Positions 1 to 7,089 of a stretch of DNA of 7,123 bases are shown here, piece after piece. Source of the stretch: Flavobacteriaceae bacterium (GTDB lineage Bacteria > Bacteroidota > Bacteroidia > Flavobacteriales > Flavobacteriaceae); contig JAGLKH010000376.1 of assembly GCA_023141985.1 (NCBI GenBank), positions 1 through 7,123 of the forward strand, read 5' to 3'. Below the pieces are notes generated by a model. It saw only the letters and a list, made by a program, of their open reading frames with translations. It was not told where the DNA came from and searched no databases. The translations under genes were made by a program, and so were the position numbers. Numbering within the stretch: the stretch's first letter is position 1; each line of letters begins with the position of its first letter.

Positions 1-624
1 CCAGAAAACGCTACAAAAGCTCAAAAGAAAAAATACGAGGAGACAATACAAAATTATGAGTTTAGAAAACAAAATGCTAAGCTTAGAAAAATCAAAAGAG
101 ATGAATTAAATAGAGTTAGGGAATTACCCTCCATTGAAAATAAAAAACGAGTAAAAGCAGAAAAAGAAAAACTCATTAAAGTTAGAAAACTCCGTTATGA
201 TGAAAACAAAGAACGAGTAAAAACTGAAAAATTAACTTACAGAGAAACCCAAATTGCAGCTAGAGCAGATAAAAGAAAAGTAGAAAAGGGAGAGCTTATT
301 AAAGTTAGAGAACGTCGAGCTGCTGAATACCGTAAACAATCTCAAGAAGCAAAATTAGCTTATAGAAAAGCACAAGTTGCTGCTAGAGCTGATAAAATAA
401 AGGTAGAAAAACAAGAGTTAACACGTGCTAGGGAATTACAATTCAAAGAACAAAGAGAACTAAAAAAGAAATTGTATGAAGATTTGAAAAATAAGGCAAA
501 AGACCAAAGAAAGTATTCTCAAGAAGAAATAAATAAAATGGCAAAGGCAGAAAAAAAGGCATATAAAAAATCTCAAAGAAAAGAAAAAGCTCTGAAAAAG
601 AAATCTAAAAAAAAAGAGAATTAA
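1..624 (+). CDS. Lys/Glu/Arg-rich helical repeat protein, C-terminal part (5' end outside window)
   Basis: Frame 1 is open from the first base to a TAA at 622-624, giving 207 residues with no start inside the window. I do not recognise the family. By my count it has 50 Lys, 23 Arg, 29 Glu and 6 Asp, so it is strongly basic. It has only one Gly and two Pro, and no Cys, Trp or His. Such a composition fits a long continuous alpha helix or coiled coil. Residues about 39-161 contain a repeat with a 41-residue period: LIKVR at 58-62 and 99-103, then LTRAR at 140-144; AARADK at 86-91 and 127-132. The tail from residue 181 is almost pure Lys/Glu/Ala/Ser and ends KKKSKKKEN. No membrane segment or catalytic motif is visible in the part present. 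The missing N-terminus may carry a signal peptide or another domain, so location and function stay unknown. A terminator follows about 40 bp after the stop. The open frame is far longer than chance would allow in AT-rich DNA, and the conserved protein-level repeat supports real coding. Confidence 0.8.
   Translation, partial: PENATKAQKKKYEETIQNYEFRKQNAKLRKIKRDELNRVRELPSIENKKRVKAEKEKLIKVRKLRYDENKERVKTEKLTYRETQIAARADKRKVEKGELIKVRERRAAEYRKQSQEAKLAYRKAQVAARADKIKVEKQELTRARELQFKEQRELKKKLYEDLKNKAKDQRKYSQEEINKMAKAEKKAYKKSQRKEKALKKKSKKKEN
115..483 (+). repeat. Three diverged tandem copies of a 123-bp (41-codon) unit within the Lys-rich gene
   Basis: The units correspond roughly to residues 39-79, 80-120 and 121-161 of the partial protein. 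Similarity is visible in DNA as well as protein. The 15 bases at 172-186 and at 295-309 differ at one position and lie exactly 123 bp apart. The 30 bases at 259-288 and 382-411 differ at four positions and are also 123 bp apart. Copies two and three share about half their residues. Copy one resembles copy two mainly in its second half. A weaker sub-period of about 20-22 residues (RVKAEK at 50-55, RVKTEK at 72-77) suggests that the 41-residue unit arose from a smaller one of about three heptads. The outer boundaries are approximate. Confidence 0.7.
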
Positions 625-663
625 TTTAGATCTATTTTTCTTCCTATTAACAACAACAAAACC

Positions 664-690
664 AAAAGCCTCGATTTTCGAGGCTTTTTT
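664..690 (+). terminator. Intrinsic (rho-independent) terminator
   Basis: An 11-bp perfect stem (AAAAGCCTCGA at 664-674, TCGAGGCTTTT at 678-688) encloses a 3-base loop and runs into six T residues at 685-690. It lies about 40 bp after the stop of the Lys-rich gene and 59 bp before the DUF4407 start, so it most likely ends the first transcript. The A-run on the left arm gives U-rich RNA on the other strand too, but no minus-strand gene ends here. Confidence 0.9.
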
Positions 691-749
691 GTAACAATTA
701 ACTAATTTTTGCGTTCTAATAAATAACATCAATCAAAATCATCCTAATT

Positions 750-1850
750 ATGCTAAAACAATTTTTTATTATCTGTTCTGGGTCAGATACAGATATTCTC
801 AACGACTGTTCTATTGGAGAGCAAAACAAATATGCTGGCATTGGCGCCACAGTTTTCTTCACAGCTCTAATGGCATTTATCGCATCAGGCTATGCGCTTT
901 ATACCGTTTTTGATAATCTGTTAACTTCCATTTTCTTTGGGTTAATTTGGGGATTGCTCATTTTTAATTTAGACAGATATATTGTTTCAACTATTAAAAA
1001 AAGAGACAGTGTTATAGATGAGATTATACAAGCATCTCCAAGGTTTTTATTAGCAGTAATTATCGCTATTGTAATCGCTAAACCTTTAGAATTAAAGATC
1101 TTTGAAAAAGAGATCAATCAAGTATTATTAGAGCAAAAAAATGATTTAACTCTAGCTAACAAAGATCAAATTGCACAACAGTACACACCAAAAATTGAAA
1201 CTTTAAATAACGATATAAAAGCCTTACAAAAACAAATCGATACTAAAGAAACCGAAGTTAATGATTTGTATGCAACTTATATCGCTGAAGCCGAAGGTCG
1301 TGAAGGCACTCTATTATTAGGTAAAGGGCCTGTATATAAAGAAAAACGAGAAAAGCATGATGCGGCATTAGCCGAATTACAGCAATTAAAAGCTGATAAT
1401 AAAGAAAAGATTACTACAACCGAAACTCAAATTGCACAACTTGAAATCGAGTACGAAACCCAAGTTACCAGCTCTCAACCCATAATTGATAATTTTGATG
1501 GTTTAATGGCACGTGTTAATGCTTTAAGCGAATTGCCTTGGCTACCATCCTTTTTTATATTTCTATTATTTTTGGCTATAGAAACCTCTCCAATATTTGC
1601 GAAGCTTATATCCCCAAAGGGAGAATACGATATTAAATTAATGGATAGTGAGTCTGAATTAAAAACATGGGCACAACAAAATTCTTATCAAAGAAACGTC
1701 TTATTAAATGCTGACAATACTATTAATGACCGTGTTTATGGTGATATTTCTACAGAAGAAGAGCTTTACGCTTACAAGAAAAAAATAGCACGTGAGCTTA
1801 TGCAAAAACAACAGGAAGCATTTTACAAAAAGCAGACTGGATTTTTATAA
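750..1850 (+). CDS. DUF4407 family membrane protein with coiled-coil loop
   Basis: This 366-residue protein matches the DUF4407 family, common in Bacteroidota and of unknown function. Hydrophobic segments are seen at about 29-51, 56-74, 98-115 and 263-285. Family-like motifs are FNLDRYIV (72-79) after the second segment, GKGPVYKEK (191-199) in the loop, and IETSPIFAKLISPKGEYD (277-294) at the end of the fourth segment. Residues 119-243 are charged, heptad-rich coiled coil, broken by a Gly-containing turn at 183-194, so they could fold back as a hairpin. Lys and Arg at 83-85 and throughout the C-terminal tail (290-366) suggest, by the positive-inside rule, that the 76-97 loop and both termini are cytoplasmic and that the coiled coil is periplasmic. 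I chose the ATG at 750 because the protein then begins just before the first conserved segment; there is no Shine-Dalgarno sequence, as expected here. I found no convincing promoter in 691-749. The preceding terminator argues for its own transcript. The family call is firm, the topology is inferred, and the function is not known. Confidence 0.87.
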   Translation: MLKQFFIICSGSDTDILNDCSIGEQNKYAGIGATVFFTALMAFIASGYALYTVFDNLLTSIFFGLIWGLLIFNLDRYIVSTIKKRDSVIDEIIQASPRFLLAVIIAIVIAKPLELKIFEKEINQVLLEQKNDLTLANKDQIAQQYTPKIETLNNDIKALQKQIDTKETEVNDLYATYIAEAEGREGTLLLGKGPVYKEKREKHDAALAELQQLKADNKEKITTTETQIAQLEIEYETQVTSSQPIIDNFDGLMARVNALSELPWLPSFFIFLLFLAIETSPIFAKLISPKGEYDIKLMDSESELKTWAQQNSYQRNVLLNADNTINDRVYGDISTEEELYAYKKKIARELMQKQQEAFYKKQTGFL

Positions 1851-1912
1851 TTAAGTTGAAACCATAAATACAATAGTTAAAATTATCGGAAAAACAGTTT
1901 TTTAATTGTTCA

Positions 1913-1920
1913 TAAGTTTG
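1913..1920 (+). promoter_or_regulatory. Candidate -7 promoter element upstream of dnaE
   Basis: TAAGTTTG is an exact match to the Bacteroidota -7 consensus TAnnTTTG, placed 64 bp before the dnaE ATG in the 134-bp gap after the DUF4407 gene. The expected TTG element about 20 bp further upstream is not there; that stretch reads as GTTTTTT. It is therefore a partial match only. The rest of the gap (1851-1984) shows no terminator hairpin, so read-through from the DUF4407 gene is also possible. Confidence 0.3.
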
Positions 1921-1984
1921 GCTTACATATTATGTTAATTATTCTTATTTTTAACGCTCTTGTTTATACAGAATAAAACACTTT

Positions 1985-4900
1985 ATGTACTTAATTTTTG
2001 ATACTGAAACTACAGGCTTACCAAAGCGTTGGAATGCTCCAATAAGTGATACCGATAATTGGCCTCGTTGCATTCAAATAGCCTGGCAGCTTCATGATGT
2101 ATTTGGAAATTTAATCGAACATCAAGATTATTTAGTACAGCCTGAAGGGTTTAACATTCCTTATGATGCAGAAAAGATTCATGGCATTTCTACTGAATTA
2201 GCACAAGAACAAGGCATCACTTTACCAGAAGTTTTAGAAAAATTTAATGACGCATTAAGTAAAACCAAATTTATTGTTGGGCAAAATGTTGGTTTTGATG
2301 TCAACATTATGGGTTGTGAATTTTTTAGAGAAGACATTGCCAACCAACTTCAGGAATTCCCGGTATTAGATACTTGTACCGAACATACAGCATCTTTATG
2401 CAAGCTTTCTGGCGGACGTTACGGAAAATTTAAACTCCCTACACTTACAGAATTATACCAGTTTTTATTTAATAATACCTTTAACGAAGCACATAATGCC
2501 ACTGCAGATGTTGAAGCCACAACACGTTGCTTTTTTGAATTGATTCGAAGAGAAGAATTTACTAAAGAAGAGTTGGATGTTCAACCTGATTATTTTAAAA
2601 ATTTCTCTGAAGCTAATCCAAAAGAGATACAGCTTATTGAATTAAACCATATTAACCTAAAGAAAGAAAGTGAAAAGATAAATGCAAGGCTTCAAAAAGA
2701 ACAAACAAGCGATATTACTGTTGATGAAATAAATGAAAATATTTCAGAATTAGCAGATACAAATTTTGTGCATTTACATAACCATTCACAATTTTCAGTA
2801 TTACAGTCAACCATTAGAATTAAAGATTTAGTTTCTGCAGCTGCAAAACAACATATGCCAGCAGTTGCGCTTACAGATCATGCCAATATGATGGGAGCCT
2901 TTCATTTTGTAAAAGAAATAAATAATCATAACAAAGCTGTTAAAACTGAAAATGCAAAGGCTCTTGAAAAAGGAGAAGCCACCATTTTAAAAGAAATTAC
3001 ACCAATTTTAGGCTGTGAATTTTTTGTTTGTGAAAACCATTTAGATAAAACCCATAAAGACAATGGATACCAAATCGTTTTATTAGCAAAAAATAAAAAA
3101 GGGTATCATAATTTAGCAAAACTGTCTTCTCTGGCTTATACCGAAGGGTTTTATTATGTCCCTCGAATTGATAAAAAACTAATCGTACAATATAAAGAAG
3201 ATCTTATTGTACTCACAGGAAATTTATATGGTGAAGTGCCAAGTAAGGTATTAAATATTGGAGAAAAACAAGCTCTGGAAGCTCTACTTTGGTGGAAGGA
3301 ACAATTTAGCAATGATATGTATATCGAGCTAATGCGGCACAATCAAGAAGATGAAAATCGTATTAATCCTACTTTAATAAAGTTTTCAAAAGAACACCAT
3401 ATTAAACTTATCGCAACAAATAATACTTATTATGTAACCCAGGAAGATGCGAATGCACATGATATCTTATTATGTGTAAAGGATGGAGAAAAACAAGCAA
3501 CACCAATTGGTCGAGGTCGTGGTTATCGTTATGGTTTGCCAAACCAAGAGTATTATTTTAAGTCTTCAGAAGAGATGAAAACACTCTTTAAAGATATTCC
3601 TGAAGCTATTACTAACATTCAGGAAATTGTAGATAAAGTTGAGTCTTTTCAGTTGGCAAGAGAGGTGTTGCTTCCAAGATTTGATATCCCAAAAGACTTT
3701 GAAAACGAGGATTCTTATTTAAAGCATTTAACTTACCAAGGTGCAAAAAAACGCTATGGAAATATTACTCCTGACCTAAAAGAACGTATCGATTTTGAGT
3801 TGGATGTTATAAAAAACACAGGATATCCAGGCTATTTTTTAATTGTAGAAGATTTTATTCGAGAAGCAAGAAACATGAATGTCTCTGTTGGCCCGGGACG
3901 CGGTTCGGCAGCAGGTTCTGTGGTCGCTTATTGCCTTTGGATTACCAATATAGATCCTATAAAATACGATTTGCTGTTTGAGCGTTTTTTGAACCCTGAT
4001 CGTGTGAGTATGCCAGATATTGATATCGATTTTGATGATGAAGGCCGAGGTAAAGTCATGGATTATGTAATTAATAAATACGGAAGTAATCAAGTAGCGC
4101 AAATAATTACCTACGGAACAATGGCTGCAAAATCCTCTATTCGGGATACAGCTCGTGTACTTGATTTACCATTGAATGAAGCCGATAGAATTGCGAAATT
4201 AATCCCGACGATGTCTAAACTCAATAAAATTTTTGGGTTAGATGAAAAAGAGTTACGCTCTAAATTTAGAGCCGAAGATTTAGACAAAGTAAATCAGCTT
4301 TTAAATATTGCCGACGGTGAAGATATGGAAGCTGAAACCATAAATCAGGCAAGAAAACTTGAAGGCTCATTACGCAACACAGGAATTCATGCTTGTGGAG
4401 TTATTATTACTCCAGACGATATTACCAATTTTGTACCTGTAGCAACTGCTAAAGATTCCGATTTGTACGTCACACAATTTGATAACTCTGTAGTGGAAGA
4501 TGCCGGGCTACTTAAAATGGATTTCCTTGGACTAAAAACATTAACCTTAATCAAGGATACCGTAAAAATTGTAAAAGCAAAGCATGATATTCAGCTCGAT
4601 CCCGATAACTTCCCTTTAGATGACCAAAAGACGTTTGAGTTGTTTCAAAAAGGAGAAACTGTAGGCATTTTTCAATACGAATCTGCCGGAATGCAAAAGC
4701 ATTTAAAAGATTTAAAACCTTCCGTTTTCGACGATCTTATTGCTATGAATGCTTTGTATCGTCCCGGGCCAATGGAATATATTCCGAGTTTTATTAAAAG
4801 AAAACATGGCGACGAAGACATCGTTTACGACCTTCCCGTTATGGAAGACAGTCTTAAAGAAACCTATGGTATTACGGTCTATCAAGAGCAAGTAATGTTA

Positions 4901-6337
4901 CTCTCTCAAAAGTTGGCTAATTTCTCTAAAGGTGATGCCGATGTTTTGCGTAAAGCCATGGGGAAAAAGATTTTTGCCTTACTTGAAAAACTAAAACCAC
5001 AGTTTTTAGATGGAGGAGAATCTAATGGACATCCGAGAGAAATTTTAGAAAAAATCTGGAAAGATTGGGAAGCCTTTGCAAGTTACGCGTTTAATAAATC
5101 GCATTCTACCTGTTATGCTTGGATTGCATATCAAACGGCTTTTCTAAAAGCGCATTATCCAGCAGAATATATGGCTGCAGTATTGTCTAATAATATGAAC
5201 GATATAAAATCGGTTACCTTCTTTATGGAAGAATGTAAACGTATGCGATTAAATGTACTTGGGCCAGATGTAAATGAATCGTATTACAAATTCTCTGTTA
5301 ATAAAGACAATGCTGTTCGTTTTGGGATGGGAGCCATAAAAGGTGTTGGTCATGGCGCAGTAAAAACCATAGTTAACAATCGAAAAAAAGATGGGAACTA
5401 TAACTCTATTTTCGATTTAACCAAACGCATAGATTTGCGAGCAGCCAATAAAAAGGCCTTTGAAAATTTAGCTCTTGCAGGAGGATTTGATTGTTTTACT
5501 AACACACATCGTGCACAATATTTTCTTAAGGAAGGTGATGACATTACGTTCTTAGAAAAGGCCATTCGTTATGGTAGCAAACACCAGGAAAACGAAAATT
5601 CTGCACAAGTAAGCTTGTTTGGTGCTACCAGTGAAGTTCAAATAGCCGAACCACAAGTGCCTCCTTGTGAAGAATGGGGAACTATGGAGAAATTAGCTCA
5701 AGAAAAGGAAGTCGTAGGCATTTACATTTCAGGACATCCTCTTGATGATTTTAAAACCGAGATGAATACATTTTGCAATGCTACAGTTGCCTTATTTAAC
5801 AATTTAGAAACTTTTATAAATAGAGAGCTCACCTTTGGTGGTGTGGTTACAGATGTACAACATCGAATTAGCAGGCAAGGTAAAGGCTGGGCATTATTTA
5901 CTGTAGATGATTATACCGACAGTTTTGAATTTAGAATTTTTGGTGAAGAGTATTTAAAATTTAGACACTTTTTAATGAAGAATAACTTTATTTATGTTAG
6001 AGCTTTTGTAAGAGATGGTTGGGTAAATCGAGATACAGGTAAAAAAGGCGAACCACGACTACAATTTAATAGTTTTCAGTTGTTACATGATGTTATGGAT
6101 ACGATGGCTAAAAAGATTTCTATACAATTAAATATAAACGATTTAAAAGAAGAAAGAATTAGGACTATAAAAGAGTTATTACATACGCATAAAGGTAATC
6201 ATTCTTTAAATTTTGTGGTTTACGATAATGACGAGAAAATAAAACTACAAATGCTGAGTCGAAAACAAAAAGTAAAAATCTCACAAGAATTGTTGGATGA
6301 ATTGACTCTTGAAGATGTGCATTTTAAGTTGAATTGA
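1985..6337 (+). CDS. dnaE: DNA polymerase III subunit alpha with fused N-terminal 3'-5' exonuclease
   Basis: Replicative DNA polymerase of the DnaE type, 1450 residues, complete, acting in the cytoplasm at the replication fork. Domains in order: a DnaQ-like DEDDh exonuclease (about 1-190; FDTETTGLP gives D6 and E8, then D105, H170 and D175, all present); a charged linker (191-258); a PHP domain (259-500; HLHNHS at 263-268, TDH at 297-299, E345); the polymerase core with GPGRGSAAGS (636-645), PDIDIDF (677-683, catalytic D680 and D682) and MDFLGL (845-850, third catalytic D846); fingers (RPGPM at 926-930, NKSHS at 1037-1041); a helix-hairpin-helix region (about 1090-1170); QVSLF at 1208-1212, a fit to the sliding-clamp-binding consensus; an OB fold (about 1280-1370); and a C-terminal domain. 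The ATG at 1985 is chosen because the first exonuclease motif begins at residue 3, leaving no room for a later start. Its usual partners (beta clamp, DnaX) are not in the window. Unlike PolC, the exonuclease precedes the PHP domain rather than interrupting it. Several PHP metal-ligand positions are substituted (see findings). Confidence 0.97.
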   Translation: MYLIFDTETTGLPKRWNAPISDTDNWPRCIQIAWQLHDVFGNLIEHQDYLVQPEGFNIPYDAEKIHGISTELAQEQGITLPEVLEKFNDALSKTKFIVGQNVGFDVNIMGCEFFREDIANQLQEFPVLDTCTEHTASLCKLSGGRYGKFKLPTLTELYQFLFNNTFNEAHNATADVEATTRCFFELIRREEFTKEELDVQPDYFKNFSEANPKEIQLIELNHINLKKESEKINARLQKEQTSDITVDEINENISELADTNFVHLHNHSQFSVLQSTIRIKDLVSAAAKQHMPAVALTDHANMMGAFHFVKEINNHNKAVKTENAKALEKGEATILKEITPILGCEFFVCENHLDKTHKDNGYQIVLLAKNKKGYHNLAKLSSLAYTEGFYYVPRIDKKLIVQYKEDLIVLTGNLYGEVPSKVLNIGEKQALEALLWWKEQFSNDMYIELMRHNQEDENRINPTLIKFSKEHHIKLIATNNTYYVTQEDANAHDILLCVKDGEKQATPIGRGRGYRYGLPNQEYYFKSSEEMKTLFKDIPEAITNIQEIVDKVESFQLAREVLLPRFDIPKDFENEDSYLKHLTYQGAKKRYGNITPDLKERIDFELDVIKNTGYPGYFLIVEDFIREARNMNVSVGPGRGSAAGSVVAYCLWITNIDPIKYDLLFERFLNPDRVSMPDIDIDFDDEGRGKVMDYVINKYGSNQVAQIITYGTMAAKSSIRDTARVLDLPLNEADRIAKLIPTMSKLNKIFGLDEKELRSKFRAEDLDKVNQLLNIADGEDMEAETINQARKLEGSLRNTGIHACGVIITPDDITNFVPVATAKDSDLYVTQFDNSVVEDAGLLKMDFLGLKTLTLIKDTVKIVKAKHDIQLDPDNFPLDDQKTFELFQKGETVGIFQYESAGMQKHLKDLKPSVFDDLIAMNALYRPGPMEYIPSFIKRKHGDEDIVYDLPVMEDSLKETYGITVYQEQVMLLSQKLANFSKGDADVLRKAMGKKIFALLEKLKPQFLDGGESNGHPREILEKIWKDWEAFASYAFNKSHSTCYAWIAYQTAFLKAHYPAEYMAAVLSNNMNDIKSVTFFMEECKRMRLNVLGPDVNESYYKFSVNKDNAVRFGMGAIKGVGHGAVKTIVNNRKKDGNYNSIFDLTKRIDLRAANKKAFENLALAGGFDCFTNTHRAQYFLKEGDDITFLEKAIRYGSKHQENENSAQVSLFGATSEVQIAEPQVPPCEEWGTMEKLAQEKEVVGIYISGHPLDDFKTEMNTFCNATVALFNNLETFINRELTFGGVVTDVQHRISRQGKGWALFTVDDYTDSFEFRIFGEEYLKFRHFLMKNNFIYVRAFVRDGWVNRDTGKKGEPRLQFNSFQLLHDVMDTMAKKISIQLNINDLKEERIRTIKELLHTHKGNHSLNFVVYDNDEKIKLQMLSRKQKVKISQELLDELTLEDVHFKLN

Positions 6338-6347
6338 CTTTTTGTCA

Positions 6348-6680
6348 TTAAGAGCTACTCTTATCCAAATAATCTCCCAAATTCTTCAATGAATCATCCC
6401 AAAATTGTTCATAGAACTTTAACCATCTATTAATTTCCTTTAAAGGTTTTGCATTGGCATTACAATAGCGCTCTCGTCCTTGAGCATCTATATAGACTAA
6501 TCCTGCTTCTTCCAGTGTTTTAATATGTTTGGTAACGCCTTGTCGGCTAATTTCAAACCGATTAGATATTTGCGTTATAGACAATGCAGTAGTCGCAAGA
6601 ACCAAAGCGTGAAAAATTTCACGCCTTGTTGGGTCTGCTATGGCCTTAAATAGTTTGGTGATTTTATCCTGCATAAACAT
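6348..6680 (-). CDS. ArsR-type winged-helix transcriptional regulator
   Basis: This 110-residue protein is of normal length for the ArsR family. It begins with the hallmark helix KAIADPTRREIFHAL (about 12-26). A helix-turn-helix follows at about 34-60, with SRQGVTKHIKTLEEAGLV containing the recognition helix, then a beta wing around YIDAQGRERYC. The C-terminal helix (NRWLKFYEQFWDDSLKNLGDYL) is typical of the subgroup that is encoded next to SRPBCC proteins. The CxC-type metal-binding motif of the ArsR/SmtB sensors is absent; there is a single Cys in the wing. It is therefore probably not a metal sensor, and its ligand is unknown. It is the second gene of a minus-strand pair: its start lies inside the end of the SRPBCC gene in another frame, a 17-bp overlap that implies translational coupling. 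The ATG at 6674 (third residue) is an equally good start and would shorten the overlap to 11 bp. Its role is probably to repress its own operon or nearby stress genes, which is inferred from the family only. Confidence 0.9.
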   Translation of the reverse strand: MFMQDKITKLFKAIADPTRREIFHALVLATTALSITQISNRFEISRQGVTKHIKTLEEAGLVYIDAQGRERYCNANAKPLKEINRWLKFYEQFWDDSLKNLGDYLDKSSS

Positions 6681-7089
6681 GTTCTTTTAAATAGGTTGAC
6701 AAGCCGTTAATACAATTGTCCCATCCACCATTAAAACTTTCAAACATGGCAATGGCAGTTTCTCCTGTATAATTAGAAATTTCCGAATGCTCTAAATAGA
6801 GTTTTGTCCTACCTTCTATTGATTCTAATTTCCAAGATACCGTAGTTGTTCCCGGTGTATCCTTTACAATCCAAGTATAAACCAATGTATAAGGATTGGC
6901 AGAGATCACCTCTCCTACTATAGGAACACAATTTTCTCCAGTAGAATTAAAAATGTATTGATAACCTTTTTCAGCTTTAAAATCAGCTTCAAGAAACCAG
7001 GCAGAAATTTCTTTAGCGTCTGTAATGGCTTTCCAAACAGCATCGATAGGATGATTAAACATTTGTTCTTTTTTAATTACATCTTTCAT
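6664..7089 (-). CDS. SRPBCC/AHSA1 (activator of Hsp90 ATPase homolog 1-like) domain protein
   Basis: This 141-residue single-domain protein belongs to the AHSA1/CalC-like branch of the START/SRPBCC fold, a helix-grip that forms a cavity for a hydrophobic ligand. The evidence is the N-terminal pattern IKKEQMFNHPIDAVWKAITD, followed by AWFLEADFKAEKGYQYIF, a central set of beta strands (VGEVISANPYTLVYTW, TTVSWKLE, TKLYLEHSEI), and a long C-terminal helix starting FESFNGGWDNCINGLSTYL. The cellular ligand of such bacterial proteins is generally unknown, and a real Hsp90 link should not be assumed from the name. The frame stays open back to a TTG at 7116, bounded by a stop at 7117-7119. I prefer the ATG at 7089 because MKDVIKKEQ is the usual family start and the extra nine residues look like untranslated leader. 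The gene comes first in a two-gene minus-strand unit, and its stop lies inside the ArsR gene. Its promoter is probably beyond the right edge of the window. Confidence 0.9.
   Translation of the reverse strand: MKDVIKKEQMFNHPIDAVWKAITDAKEISAWFLEADFKAEKGYQYIFNSTGENCVPIVGEVISANPYTLVYTWIVKDTPGTTTVSWKLESIEGRTKLYLEHSEISNYTGETAIAMFESFNGGWDNCINGLSTYLKEHVYAG

Noticed and set aside
689..711. TTG at 689-691 and TAATTTTTG at 703-711 as a promoter for the DUF4407 gene
   Set aside because: The two elements are only about 11 bp apart, too close for the Bacteroidota promoter, and the second has one base too many for TAnnTTTG. The first also lies in the terminator T-run.
460..732. Minus-strand reading frame of 90 codons, almost all Phe, Leu, Ile and Lys
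   Set aside because: It is the complement of the Lys/Glu-rich coding strand and runs through the terminator; A-rich codons read backwards give Phe and Leu. There is no family resemblance.
899..1117. Minus-strand frame of 72 codons inside the DUF4407 gene
   Set aside because: It lies wholly within a well-supported gene and has no recognisable motif.
1890..1902. AAAAAC-A-GTTTTT as a terminator after the DUF4407 gene
   Set aside because: The loop would be a single base, which cannot form, and the stem is nearly all A-T.
3154..3342. Minus-strand frame of 62 codons inside dnaE
   Set aside because: Shadow of the polymerase coding sequence, with Ser/Cys-rich random composition.
3839..4102. Minus-strand frame of 87 codons inside dnaE
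   Set aside because: It overlaps the most conserved part of the polymerase active site, which constrains the opposite strand; it has no protein features of its own.
6349..6363. Small hairpin TAAGAG-CTA-CTCTTA after dnaE
   Set aside because: The 6-bp stem is AT-rich and no T-run follows on either strand; it also lies within the coding end of the ArsR gene. It is not a convincing terminator.
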